Shown in pieces: positions 48,164 through 56,486 of a DNA stretch of 64,000 nt. Positions within the stretch are counted from its first letter, which is position 1. Every line of letters starts with the position of its first letter. Position numbers and translations under genes: made by a program. Source of the DNA: Dehalogenimonas sp. WBC-2 (GTDB lineage Bacteria > Chloroflexota > Dehalococcoidia > Dehalococcoidales > Dehalococcoidaceae); assembly GCA_001005265.1 (NCBI GenBank), contig CP011392.1, forward strand, positions 744,001 through 808,000, read 5' to 3'. Below the pieces are notes generated by a model that was not told the origin of the DNA, made no database searches, and saw nothing but the letters and a program-made list of their open reading frames with translations.

Positions 48164-49090
48164 CTATCGTTCGGAAATATATTTCTGAGCATAAATCGCG
48201 GCAGTAGCGCCGTCACCGGCAGCTGTCACTACCTGGCGCACTGAATTGGCTCTGACATCACCAGCAGCATAAATGCCGGGTACATTCGTTTCCATCTTAT
48301 CATTGGTGAGTACCGCGCCATATGGATCCATTTCAACCACATTCTTGAGATATTCTGTGTTAGGCACAAGACCGATAGCAATGAAAACGCCGCCTACAGG
48401 CAAGTCAGATATCGCCCCTGTTTTAAGATTTTTGAGTTTGAGTCTTTCCACCATGCCGTCGCCTTCTATAGCGCTGATATCAGTGTTCCAGATAAACTCA
48501 ATTTTAGGATCTGAACGGGCCTTCTCCTGTAGAACTGCCGTGGCACGGAGAGTATCGCGACGATGAATTATGTAGACCTTACTGGCAAAATGACTAATAT
48601 GTGTGGCCTCATTAAGTGCCCCGTTACCGCCACCGGCAACGGCAACCACTTTATCACGGAAAAACGGGCCGTCACAGGTGGCACAAAATGACACCCCCCG
48701 ACCCGTAAGTTCTTTCTCTCCCGGTACTCCCAGTTTGCGCCGTTCCGAACCGCCTGCGATGATGATTGCTGGAGCCTGGTAGTTCCCAACAGTGGTGTGG
48801 ACAATTTTATTCCAAGCATCAAGGCTAATATCGGTGACGCTTTCCTGCGCGTGCTCAACACCAAATTTTGAAGCCTGTTCAAACATCTTCTGGGTCAGGT
48901 CATAACCATTGATTGGCTCGATAAAACCAGGGTAATTCTCAATTTCCCAAGCTTCAGCCATTCGCCCTCCGATGGCGCTACCTTCTATCAGAAGGGTTTT
49001 AAGCTTCGCACGAGCACTATAGAGGCTGGCGGTCAAGCCGGCGGGACCGCCACCGATAATGATGATGTCATACTGCGACGGTGTTGGCAT
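48164..49090 (-). CDS. trxB: Thioredoxin reductase
   Basis: FAD- and NADPH-dependent reductase. The 308-residue protein has the FAD motif [18 protein letters not shown], the redox pair CATCDG near residue 136, the NADPH motif [15 protein letters not shown], and the C-terminal FAD motif [23 protein letters not shown]. Ala-to-Asn change in the usual GGGxSA NADPH site (GGGNGAL) is a small oddity. Overlaps plsX by 23 bp. No thioredoxin is next to it. Confidence 0.93.
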   Translation of the reverse strand: MPTPSQYDIIIIGGGPAGLTASLYSARAKLKTLLIEGSAIGGRMAEAWEIENYPGFIEPINGYDLTQKMFEQASKFGVEHAQESVTDISLDAWNKIVHTTVGNYQAPAIIIAGGSERRKLGVPGEKELTGRGVSFCATCDGPFFRDKVVAVAGGGNGALNEATHISHFASKVYIIHRRDTLRATAVLQEKARSDPKIEFIWNTDISAIEGDGMVERLKLKNLKTGAISDLPVGGVFIAIGLVPNTEYLKNVVEMDPYGAVLTNDKMETNVPGIYAAGDVRANSVRQVVTAAGDGATAAIYAQKYISER

Positions 49091-50093
49091 TTTGCTTCAC
49101 CTCCTCGGCAATAAGTTGCGGAATCTGTTGTTCTACAGTTCGCTTGGCAGTTAAAATAGCGTTTTTGATAGCCTTTGCGCGGGAACGGCCATGAGAAACA
49201 ATAATGGTGCCTTTGACCCCAAGCAAACAGGCACCACCATACTCACGGAAATCCATTCCCTTCGCCATATGACTGATGCCCACGTCAGCCAGAAGCGCTC
49301 GGCCACGAAGGTGGGAAGCAGAGGAGACCGCATGACCAACCTGGCGTATCTTGATAAGGGAATCACCCAATCCCTCGAAAGCCTTAATGAGAATATTGCC
49401 TGTAAAACCATCTGTCACGATTACATCGGCGGTATCTCGCACGAGGTCATGACCTTCGATATTGCCGATAAAGTTGATACCCTGCATCTTTCTTAATAAT
49501 TGGTGAGTCTCAACAATCAATTTGTTTCCTTTAGTATCTTCGCTGCCATTGCTCATTAAACTAACACGAGGAGTTTCAATTCCCATGACGTATTTGGCGT
49601 ATATATTACCCAACCGGGCAAATTCCACAAGATGCTGTGGCCGACAATCTGAATTGGCTCCTGCGTCAAGAAGCAACGACGGAGCGTGAGGTACCAGTTT
49701 GATTATGCTCCCCAAGGCTGGCCGCTCAATACCGTCAATCTTACCAAGCAATAAATACGCGGCACCAAGAACAGCACCAGTGGAACCAGCGGAAACGAAG
49801 GCGTCAGCACGGCCTTCCTTGACCAACATAGTGCCAACCACTATAGATGAGTTGGGTTTATTTTTGAGAGCCTCCATCGGATGTTCATGAAAGTCAATGT
49901 TCTGTGGTGCATGCACGATAGAGATGTTCAGTTTCTTGAGATATTTGCCAGCCTGCACATGAAGCACCGGACGTTTACCCACCAGAATAAGCTCAACGCC
50001 TTTATCCTTGAGTTCTTGGGCTGCTTTAATTACCCCTTTAACTATTTCATATGGGGCATAGTCACCACCAGAGGCATCAACAGCAATCCGCAT
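49068..50093 (-). CDS. plsX: Phosphate acyltransferase PlsX
   Basis: Peripheral membrane enzyme making acyl phosphate from acyl-ACP for phospholipid synthesis. The 341-residue protein begins [20 protein letters not shown] at ATG 50093 and has [28 protein letters not shown] and [16 protein letters not shown] typical of PlsX. It starts 1 bp after the activase gene stop. No fabH or plsY neighbour in the window. Confidence 0.94.
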   Translation of the reverse strand: MRIAVDASGGDYAPYEIVKGVIKAAQELKDKGVELILVGKRPVLHVQAGKYLKKLNISIVHAPQNIDFHEHPMEALKNKPNSSIVVGTMLVKEGRADAFVSAGSTGAVLGAAYLLLGKIDGIERPALGSIIKLVPHAPSLLLDAGANSDCRPQHLVEFARLGNIYAKYVMGIETPRVSLMSNGSEDTKGNKLIVETHQLLRKMQGINFIGNIEGHDLVRDTADVIVTDGFTGNILIKAFEGLGDSLIKIRQVGHAVSSASHLRGRALLADVGISHMAKGMDFREYGGACLLGVKGTIIVSHGRSRAKAIKNAILTAKRTVEQQIPQLIAEEVKQNANTVAV

Positions 50094-50094
50094 T

Positions 50095-50946
50095 TTATCC
50101 CCTTCCCATTCCATCCCACGATATTCGCCGAGTTTGACTCCGCAGTAAACAACCCTTATTATGCTCCAAATCCTTTATTAGTAGCAAGGCAGCGCCTATC
50201 GCTCCAGTTAATTCCGGCCGTACTTGGACGATAATTGTAGCATTTAAGATCTTCTCAAATGCTCTCACCATACCGCTGTTCAAGGCCACACCGCCTTGAA
50301 AAATAACCGGCTGTTCAACAACTCTAGCACGCCCGGCATCACTCAGAAAATTGTTGCAAAGTGCTAAACAAAGACCAAAAATCACATCATTTAGTGCCGC
50401 GCCGGTCTGTTGAGCATGGATCATGTCGGATTCGGTAAAAACAGTACAACGGCCCGCTATCTTAACAGGTGACTGACTGTTTGCCGCCCGGACGGCGAAA
50501 TCAGACATATCCAGTCCTAGCCGCCTTGCCTGATGTTCTAAAAACGATCCGGTACCAGCGGCACACACAGTATTCATAGAGAAGTCCTGTACCAGACCAT
50601 CACGAAGGAAAATAAGTTTGGAATCCTGTCCGCCGATTTCAATTATAGTCCTGGCGCTGGGATAGAAATGCGTTGCCGCAAGCGCCTGACAGGTAATCTC
50701 ATTTTTGATAATATCTGCTTCTATGGCATTGCCAACCAACTCTCTGGCACTGCCTGTAACCGCGATACCCGAAATATTGCCCTCTAGCGTTTGTGATATC
50801 TCCCTTAGCGACCGGCTTGCCACCCCAAGGGGATCACCGCAAGTGGGGTAGCATATTGAGGTCAATAATTCAGAGTCTCTGTCACATAGCGCCACCGTCT
50901 TGGTGCTGACCGAACCAACATCGATGCCAATTACTATTTCACTCAT
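50095..50946 (-). CDS. BadF/BcrA-type ATPase, acyl-CoA dehydratase activase family
   Basis: A 283-residue ASKHA ATPase: [15 protein letters not shown] at the N-terminus, [14 protein letters not shown] near residue 98, [17 protein letters not shown] and [16 protein letters not shown], whose cysteines bind the 4Fe-4S cluster in archerases such as HgdC, and [16 protein letters not shown]. These drive electrons to 2-hydroxyacyl-CoA dehydratases or benzoyl-CoA reductases. No dehydratase subunit is nearby, so the target is unknown. ATG 50946 is chosen; an upstream frame to 51000 has no ribosome site. Confidence 0.85.
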   Translation of the reverse strand: MSEIVIGIDVGSVSTKTVALCDRDSELLTSICYPTCGDPLGVASRSLREISQTLEGNISGIAVTGSARELVGNAIEADIIKNEITCQALAATHFYPSARTIIEIGGQDSKLIFLRDGLVQDFSMNTVCAAGTGSFLEHQARRLGLDMSDFAVRAANSQSPVKIAGRCTVFTESDMIHAQQTGAALNDVIFGLCLALCNNFLSDAGRARVVEQPVIFQGGVALNSGMVRAFEKILNATIIVQVRPELTGAIGAALLLIKDLEHNKGCLLRSQTRRISWDGMGRG

Positions 50947-51015
50947 ATAATTCAAATAGTGACTAACGGTATCTGTACGGGTACATGAATTTTGAGGCAC
51001 CTTGTGGTGGGATGT

Positions 51016-52203
51016 TTAAGGTGCGTTATTACCTGCAAATTCAGCTCTTATCCGCCCAAGAATATCCGGCTGCGTCATAATATCCGCCGCAGTCATTCCC
51101 AAGGCCGTAGCGGCATCCAGCATGCCCTTAAGACCTGATTCCGATGCAGCGGCATCAGCAAATTCACGAGTATGACCAATAACTTCCCTGGGTGCGATAG
51201 CAATGAATCCGTGTAAGCTGGGAGTAACCTGACTGACGTTGCCCATATCGGTGCTGCCAAAAGACTGGCTTTTATCTTCGATCTCAATTTCTAATCCCAA
51301 CCCACTTACATTTGCCCTATAAAGTTCCGCCAATGCCATGTTGTTTTTGAGCGGATGATAGGCCATGGCATCCCATTTACATTCCAATCGGGCACCAGTC
51401 GCCTGAGCACCAGCTTTAAAACAGTTAAGAACTCGTTCTTTGAGTTCTTCCAGGTAATTAAGATCCAGAGCTCTAACGAGAAAATTGCCGGCAGAATGAC
51501 CAGGTACAACATTGGCAGCTTTACCACCATCAGTGATGATACCGTGAACACGTGCCGATGACTTAATGTGCTGTCTTAGTAAAGAGACAGCAGAATAAGC
51601 GATAACCATTGCGTCAAGAGCGTTTACACCTTCTGATGGGTCAGAGGCTGCATGGGACTCCTTGCCAAAGTACTCTACATAAAGTGTGACACAGGCTAAT
51701 GCCGTAGTGGTAGCCGTGTTAACACCTGATTCTGGATGTACCATAAGAGCAGCATCCAAATTATCAAAAATACCCTTCTGAACCATAATAATCTTGCCGC
51801 CGAATAATTCTTCAGCAGGCGTTCCGATGAACTGTATCTGGCCGCCAAATTCATCGGCAACTTGTTTCAAAGCTACCGCTGCACCTGCGCTAGCCGTACC
51901 AATGAGGTTGTGGCCACAGGCGTGACCTACCTCAGGCAGAGCATCATATTCTCCAACCAGGGCAATCACCGGTTTCCCTTTACCATAAATGGCCCGGAAG
52001 GCCGTTTTTAACCCGGCAATACCATGTTCAATTTTGAAACCTTTCTGCTTAAGATAAGCAGAAAGCCAGTCCGCGGCTTGGCTTTCTTTGAAGCCCAGTT
52101 CCGGATTAGCATGAATTTTAAGCGCAAGTGATTTAAGATCTGCCGATTGGGCTTGGACATTTGTTTTGATGTTATTCTTTATGGTATCTAAACTGGTTGC
52201 CAT
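51016..52203 (-). CDS. M20-family amidohydrolase (AbgB/IAP type)
   Basis: A 395-residue metallopeptidase/deacylase. Metal ligands: His in GHACGHNLIG near residue 95, Glu pair in GTPAEELFGGK near 129, His in LMVHPESG, and a C-terminal His in FIAIAPREVIGHTREF. The dimerisation insert (about 180-310) is typical of AbgB and N-acyl amino acid hydrolases. It probably removes acyl groups from an amino acid derivative. A TATAAT box (52215-52210, minus) ends 6 nt before ATG 52203, so the mRNA is likely leaderless. Repeat copy C lies 80 bp upstream. Confidence 0.85.
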   Translation of the reverse strand: MATSLDTIKNNIKTNVQAQSADLKSLALKIHANPELGFKESQAADWLSAYLKQKGFKIEHGIAGLKTAFRAIYGKGKPVIALVGEYDALPEVGHACGHNLIGTASAGAAVALKQVADEFGGQIQFIGTPAEELFGGKIIMVQKGIFDNLDAALMVHPESGVNTATTTALACVTLYVEYFGKESHAASDPSEGVNALDAMVIAYSAVSLLRQHIKSSARVHGIITDGGKAANVVPGHSAGNFLVRALDLNYLEELKERVLNCFKAGAQATGARLECKWDAMAYHPLKNNMALAELYRANVSGLGLEIEIEDKSQSFGSTDMGNVSQVTPSLHGFIAIAPREVIGHTREFADAAASESGLKGMLDAATALGMTAADIMTQPDILGRIRAEFAGNNAP

Positions 52204-52282
52204 AGCTTAATTATATCGTAAGAAGTGCCACATGGCTAACTTATGTGATCAGCTCTAATAATATTGGATGTAGACCACAAGC

Positions 52283-52669
52283 ACCAAAATAGTAAAATTT
52301 CAATTCCTAAAGGGCAACATAAAGAGTAGAGAATTGTTTTGACACAAATAGCCGTTTTTTGAGACCTGGAGTTTTGACTCAAAGCAACAATTCGGCTATT
52401 TACGGGTTTCAATTCTTCAGTTTTCAAGGTGCGACTTTTGGCACGCAGACGGCTGTAGCTGAGGAGCTTGAATTGTTTTTCTCAAAAAAGCAAAAACAAC
52501 CAAAACAACCTCCTTTTTTACGATTAAAACCGGTGAAAACAACCGGTTGTTTTCTGAAGAAACAAATAATTCATATACTCTTCTTAACTACCAGATATAT
52601 AGAGAACACATGCTAGCACAGGGCGGTGGGGTTGTAAAGAGGGTTTTGGGACTTTTTTGGGTTTATTTT
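52283..52669 (-). repeat. Dispersed non-coding repeat, copy C (inverted, upstream of the M20 gene)
   Basis: Reverse complement closely matches copy B. On minus: head AAAATAAACC (52669), TTTACA (52638-52633), 17 bp, TAGCAT (52615-52610); frame MNYLFLQKTTGCFHRF (52574-52524); palindrome GAAAACAACCGGTTGTTTTC; pair AAATAGCCG/CGGCTATTT; GAATTGTT (52393-52386), AACAATTC (52338-52331), GGAATTG (52307-52301) and a U-rich end. It lies in the 550-bp gap between serS and the M20 gene. An 85-codon plus frame here is antisense to the element and not a gene. Confidence 0.8.
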
Positions 52670-52685
52670 CTTCTGGAAAGTCAAA

Positions 52686-52715
52686 TAGATATCAATACTT
52701 TTGTATTGATATCTA
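52686..52715. repeat. Perfect 13-bp AT-rich hairpin
   Basis: TAGATATCAATAC (52686-52698), loop TTTT, GTATTGATATCTA (52703-52715). It lies between the serS stop and the head of repeat copy C. No U-run follows on minus, so it is not a standard terminator; it may be a binding palindrome or an end of a mobile insertion. Confidence 0.6.
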
Positions 52716-52753
52716 TTGCTATTGCCATCATTTAGTTTGGCCACCAATGGGCA

Positions 52754-53998
52754 TCATTTATTCTGGATAATATCCATGCCCATGAACGGCCTCAATACTT
52801 CCGGCACAATTACAGACCCGTCTGCCTGCTGGTAATTCTCCATCACTGCTATAAGTACACGTGGCAAAGCCAGACCCGAACCATTTAAAGTATGTACATA
52901 GTCAACTTTGCCATCAGAAGCACGGCGATAACGAATATTAGCGCGTCGTGCTTGAAAATCTAAACAGTTTGAGCAGGAACTGACTTCCAGCCATTCTTCA
53001 ATTCCCGGCGCCCATATCTCAATATCGTAGCTCTTGGATGAGGCGAACCCGATGTCAGCCGTACACAGTTGTTTAATCCGGTAGGGGAGACTAAGCGCCC
53101 GCGCCACATCCTCCGCGTCATCAAGCAGTTTTTCTAATTCTTCATTGGATTTTTCCGGCTCGGTAAACTTGTAGAGTTCCACCTTATCAAATTGGTGGCC
53201 ACGCTTGATGCCCCGTGAGTCCTTACCTGCACTCATTTTTTCGCGGCGAAAGCACGCCGTATAGGCGCAATAGTCAATTGGCAATTGATCGTTTGCAAGT
53301 ATCTCATCACGATGAAGGTTGGTCAGAGGTACCTCTGCGGTAGGTACCATCCATAAATCATCAATAGCGTCGCGGTATAAATTATCAGCAAATTTTGGCA
53401 GATTGCCTGATCCATACAGGCATTCCTTTTTTACCAAAAACGGAAGATACATCTCCGTATAACCGTGTTTACGGGTATGCAGATCCAGAAAAAAGGCTAT
53501 GAGTGCTCTTTGTAACCGGGCACCGGCACCTTTTAAGACATAGAATCTTGTGCCCGACAGCCGAACACCACGATCAAAATCAATTATCCCAAGGCTTTCA
53601 CCTAAATCCCAGTGGGGCTTGACTGGGAAATCAAATTGGCGGAGTTCCCCGCAATATCTCAGAACTATATTGTCATCTTCACTTTTGCCGTAGGGGGTGC
53701 TTTCCTGTGGAATGTTAGGTACTTGAAGAAGATAGTTTAACAGTTGTTCATCAAGGGTGCGCAAGACATCTTCGGCACTGCTGATACGTTCACGCAGAGC
53801 CCGGCCGACTTCAGGGTCGGATTGCCGGTTTTTTGATTGTTCTTTGCGTTGTCGCCGGAGTTCATCCAACTCCTGAGTTTTATCGCGACGCAGACGGTCA
53901 GTTTCCAGTATATCATCAATAGGGGCCTTGGACTGACGGCTGGCTACTGCCTGATGGACAAAGGCAGGGTTGTCACGGATAAGCTTAAGGTCAATCAC
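52754..53998 (-). CDS. serS: Seryl-tRNA synthetase
   Basis: Class II synthetase. The 414-residue protein has the N-terminal coiled-coil arm (MIDLKLIRDNPAFVHQAVASR..LDELRRQRKEQSKNRQ), motif 2 (CAYTACFRREKMSAGKDSRGIKRGHQFDKVELY) and motif 3 (LNGSGLALPRVLIAVMENYQQADGSV). ATG 53998 overlaps lysS by 8 bp, forming a lysS-serS operon. Length is standard. Confidence 0.95.
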   Translation of the reverse strand: MIDLKLIRDNPAFVHQAVASRQSKAPIDDILETDRLRRDKTQELDELRRQRKEQSKNRQSDPEVGRALRERISSAEDVLRTLDEQLLNYLLQVPNIPQESTPYGKSEDDNIVLRYCGELRQFDFPVKPHWDLGESLGIIDFDRGVRLSGTRFYVLKGAGARLQRALIAFFLDLHTRKHGYTEMYLPFLVKKECLYGSGNLPKFADNLYRDAIDDLWMVPTAEVPLTNLHRDEILANDQLPIDYCAYTACFRREKMSAGKDSRGIKRGHQFDKVELYKFTEPEKSNEELEKLLDDAEDVARALSLPYRIKQLCTADIGFASSKSYDIEIWAPGIEEWLEVSSCSNCLDFQARRANIRYRRASDGKVDYVHTLNGSGLALPRVLIAVMENYQQADGSVIVPEVLRPFMGMDIIQNK

Positions 53999-55487
53999 CG
54001 GCTGACTCCTTTTCCTTGAGCGTTGGGAATAAAATGACTTCCCGAATCGAATGATTTCCGGTTAATAGCATGACCAACCGGTCAATACCTATACCAAGGC
54101 CTCCGGTAGGAGGCATGCCGAATTCCAAAGCAGTCAGAAAATCATCGTCTATAGTTTCGGTATCATCCGTCTGCTGAGCGCAGGATGCGTTTTGTAATTG
54201 CATGGCAAATCTACGTTCTTGCTCCAACGGGTCATTGAGTTCAGAAAAGGCATTGGCAATTTCCATACCGCTGGCAAAGGCTTCAAAACGTTCCACTACG
54301 CGAGATTCTCCGGGGCGCATTTTTGCCAATGGGGACATTTCAATGGGATAGTCAATTAAAAAACATGGTTGAAGCAGATTGGGTTCGACATAGGTTGAGA
54401 GAAGTTCATCAAGGAGTTTACCTTTATCCTTGGCCGGGTCAACCTGCAGGCCCATTTCTTTCATTTTATGCTGCAATGATTCCAAGTTATTAAAGGCCAA
54501 AAAATCGATACCGGATTTTTCGAGGAGCACTTCTCTAAAATCAAGCCTGGGCCACGGCGGCGCAAAGTCAAGGGTCTGAGTTTCATTTTTAACACTGAAG
54601 CCGCCAGTGAGTTCATATACAATACCGGAAATCATTTCCTCTACTAAAACCATTACGTCCTGGTAATCGGCATAGGCCTGGTAGCATTCCAACATGGTAA
54701 ACTCAGGGTTGTGTTTGTGAGAAATGCCTTCATTACGAAAGATACGTCCAATCTCATAAACGGCGTCGAAGCCGCCGACGATAAGCCGTTTAAGGTGTAA
54801 CTCCAATGCGATTCTTAGATACATATCTTGTTGCAGGGCGTTATGATGGGTGATAAACGGCCGTGCAGCGGCGCCGCAGGCCAGAGATTGAAGAACTGGA
54901 GTCTCGACTTCAAGAAAACCATGTCCATCAAGATAACGACGTATTCCTGAAATGATGTGAGCACGTGTCCGAAAGGTGTCACGCACCTCTGTATTGGCGA
55001 TAAGGTCCAAATATCGCTGTCGGTGTCGTCTTTCAGTGTCCTGCAAACCGTGCCATTTTTCGGGTAATGGTTGCAGCGATTTAGTTAAAATGTGTAGTTT
55101 TAATACACTCACCGACGGTTCCCCGGCGCGGGTACGCATCAAAGTGCCTGTGGCTCCTATGATATCACCAATATCCAGATTAACTAATATGCCGAGGCTT
55201 GTATCATCCAGGTTAGCTTTGTTGCAGAATAGTTGAATCTTGGCGCTGCCATCACGCACGTCAAAAAAAGTTATTTTACCCATATCTCTACGTGAAACAA
55301 GGCGCCCGGCGATAGTAACTTCAGGCAGTCCTAAATCTGCTTTCTCCGATTCTTCTAACAGACAAACCGCTTGAGCATTAGAATGGCTTCGGTGAAAGGT
55401 ATTAGGATACGGATCTATTCCCAACTCTCTTATACGTTGCAGTTTATCAAGCCGTTCCTGGGTTACGCGGTCAAGTCGTGAAGTCAT
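53991..55487 (-). CDS. lysS: Lysyl-tRNA synthetase, class II
   Basis: Charges tRNA-Lys. From ATG 55487 (MTSRLDRVTQERLDKLQRIRELGIDPYP) it is 498 residues, the family norm. OB domain (VTIAGRLVSRRDMGKITFFDVRDG), motif 2 (YEIGRIFRNEGISHKHNPEFTMLECYQAYADY) and motif 3 (GLGIGIDRLVMLLTGNHSIREVILFP) are clear. A longer frame up to 55571 is less likely because the promoter (-10 at 55526-55521) lies inside it. Confidence 0.95.
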   Translation of the reverse strand: MTSRLDRVTQERLDKLQRIRELGIDPYPNTFHRSHSNAQAVCLLEESEKADLGLPEVTIAGRLVSRRDMGKITFFDVRDGSAKIQLFCNKANLDDTSLGILVNLDIGDIIGATGTLMRTRAGEPSVSVLKLHILTKSLQPLPEKWHGLQDTERRHRQRYLDLIANTEVRDTFRTRAHIISGIRRYLDGHGFLEVETPVLQSLACGAAARPFITHHNALQQDMYLRIALELHLKRLIVGGFDAVYEIGRIFRNEGISHKHNPEFTMLECYQAYADYQDVMVLVEEMISGIVYELTGGFSVKNETQTLDFAPPWPRLDFREVLLEKSGIDFLAFNNLESLQHKMKEMGLQVDPAKDKGKLLDELLSTYVEPNLLQPCFLIDYPIEMSPLAKMRPGESRVVERFEAFASGMEIANAFSELNDPLEQERRFAMQLQNASCAQQTDDTETIDDDFLTALEFGMPPTGGLGIGIDRLVMLLTGNHSIREVILFPTLKEKESAGD

Positions 55488-55520
55488 AGCGCTCTTTCTC
55501 GTTCTTTCAATGGCATGGTA

Positions 55521-55549
55521 ATTATAGGCGATGGTGGTAGCCAAGGCAA
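55521..55549 (-). promoter_or_regulatory. lysS-serS promoter
   Basis: On minus: TTGCCT (55549-55544), 17-bp spacer, TATAAT (55526-55521). Start expected near 55514, leaving a leader of about 27 nt. No T-box features are present. Confidence 0.6.
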
Positions 55550-55605
55550 AGACCTCCAGTTTGTCCATCACGTATCTTATTTACTAATTCGCGTAGTTGA
55601 TTGGC

Positions 55606-55634
55606 TTGCCGACAAGGACAGATAGTGATACAAT
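55606..55634 (+). promoter_or_regulatory. Promoter of the long FmdB-like gene
   Basis: TTGCCG (55606-55611), 17-bp spacer, TACAAT (55629-55634), about 30 nt before the GAGGG ribosome site of the gene at 55671. It is divergent from the lysS promoter, with about 57 bp between them. Confidence 0.6.
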
Positions 55635-55670
55635 TTCAACGTTAAATTCCAAAACGTGAGGGAATTAGAG

Positions 55671-56342
55671 ATGCCGATTTACGAGTATATTTGTCCTCAG
55701 TGCCGAAAGACTTTCGAACTGCGCCGACCTTTCAGCGAGTGCGATGCGGTAACGCCATGTCCGACCTGTGAAGTGGAATGTGACCGCATTCTTTCCACTT
55801 TTTCTCGGGTGACTGCCACCCCTGCTGACAGCTACCTTCATTCAAAAGATCAGGCAGCTGAAAAGATGTGGCTCTCCCAGCGGCGTATGGAAGATGATAA
55901 AATTAAAGATCCAGATCCGCTAGCACGGTGGCGCCAAGAGCGTCAGGAGTCTTGTGGCAAAGGCCCTGAGGCTTGGGTGGAATGGGCCAAAGATGAAGTG
56001 GTAAAACAAGAAAAGGAAAAAGACGAGCAACGGACAAAAGAAACTGCGGAGACCGATTATGCAAATTGGGCACTTAAATCAACATCAGTTGACCCCCATG
56101 AAAAAGAACGCTATTTGGCCTTGAAGGAATTGTCAAAGCTGGAGGCTGAAGAGCAGGCCTTCAAAGAGAAACTCAAATGGAACCCTGATACAGAATCATG
56201 GGAAGCTGATAAACCGGTCTTTGACTATCCTCCTGTATTTAAACCAACAGGTGAAAAGAAGGAAAGCCGGTTTGAACGAAAGAAAAAAGTAGTCACCGAA
56301 GAAGATAACGACGAGATACCCGAAGGCGAACAATATCTCTAA
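55671..56342 (+). CDS. FmdB-type zinc ribbon protein with long charged tail
   Basis: A 223-residue protein. The N-terminal 45 residues are an FmdB zinc ribbon (MPIYEYICPQCRKTFELRRPF; CPTCEVECDRILSTF). The remaining 180 residues are highly charged (Lys/Glu/Asp rich, KQEKEKDEQRTKETAE), probably helical, and unlike the short FmdB at 25260. ATG 55671 is 8 nt after GAGGG; upstream in-frame codons at 55656 are less well placed. Role unknown. The tRNA gene follows after 9 bp. Confidence 0.8.
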   Translation: MPIYEYICPQCRKTFELRRPFSECDAVTPCPTCEVECDRILSTFSRVTATPADSYLHSKDQAAEKMWLSQRRMEDDKIKDPDPLARWRQERQESCGKGPEAWVEWAKDEVVKQEKEKDEQRTKETAETDYANWALKSTSVDPHEKERYLALKELSKLEAEEQAFKEKLKWNPDTESWEADKPVFDYPPVFKPTGEKKESRFERKKKVVTEEDNDEIPEGEQYL

Positions 56343-56351
56343 CAAGCCATC

Positions 56352-56427
56352 GGGCTCGTAGCTCAGTGGTCAGAGCGGGCGGCTCATAACCGCTTGGTCG
56401 CAGGTTCGAAACCTGCCGAGCCCACCA
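56352..56427 (+). tRNA. tRNA with CAT anticodon, probably tRNA-Ile2
   Basis: Acceptor GGGCTCG/CGAGCCC, D-arm GCTC/GAGC, anticodon stem GGCGG/CCGCT with loop CTCATAA, T-arm GCAGG/CCTGC, and CCA encoded. G1-C72 pairing excludes the initiator. The stretch CTCATAACCGCTTGGTCGC closely resembles tRNA-Ile2 (lysidine-modified CAT) rather than elongator tRNA-Met, so Ile2 is preferred; Met remains possible. Confidence 0.9.
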
Positions 56428-56486
56428 CCAGAGTCAGAATATGATTAATAGGGAAATTTGTCTTTTCTGACAATCTACATATCATA

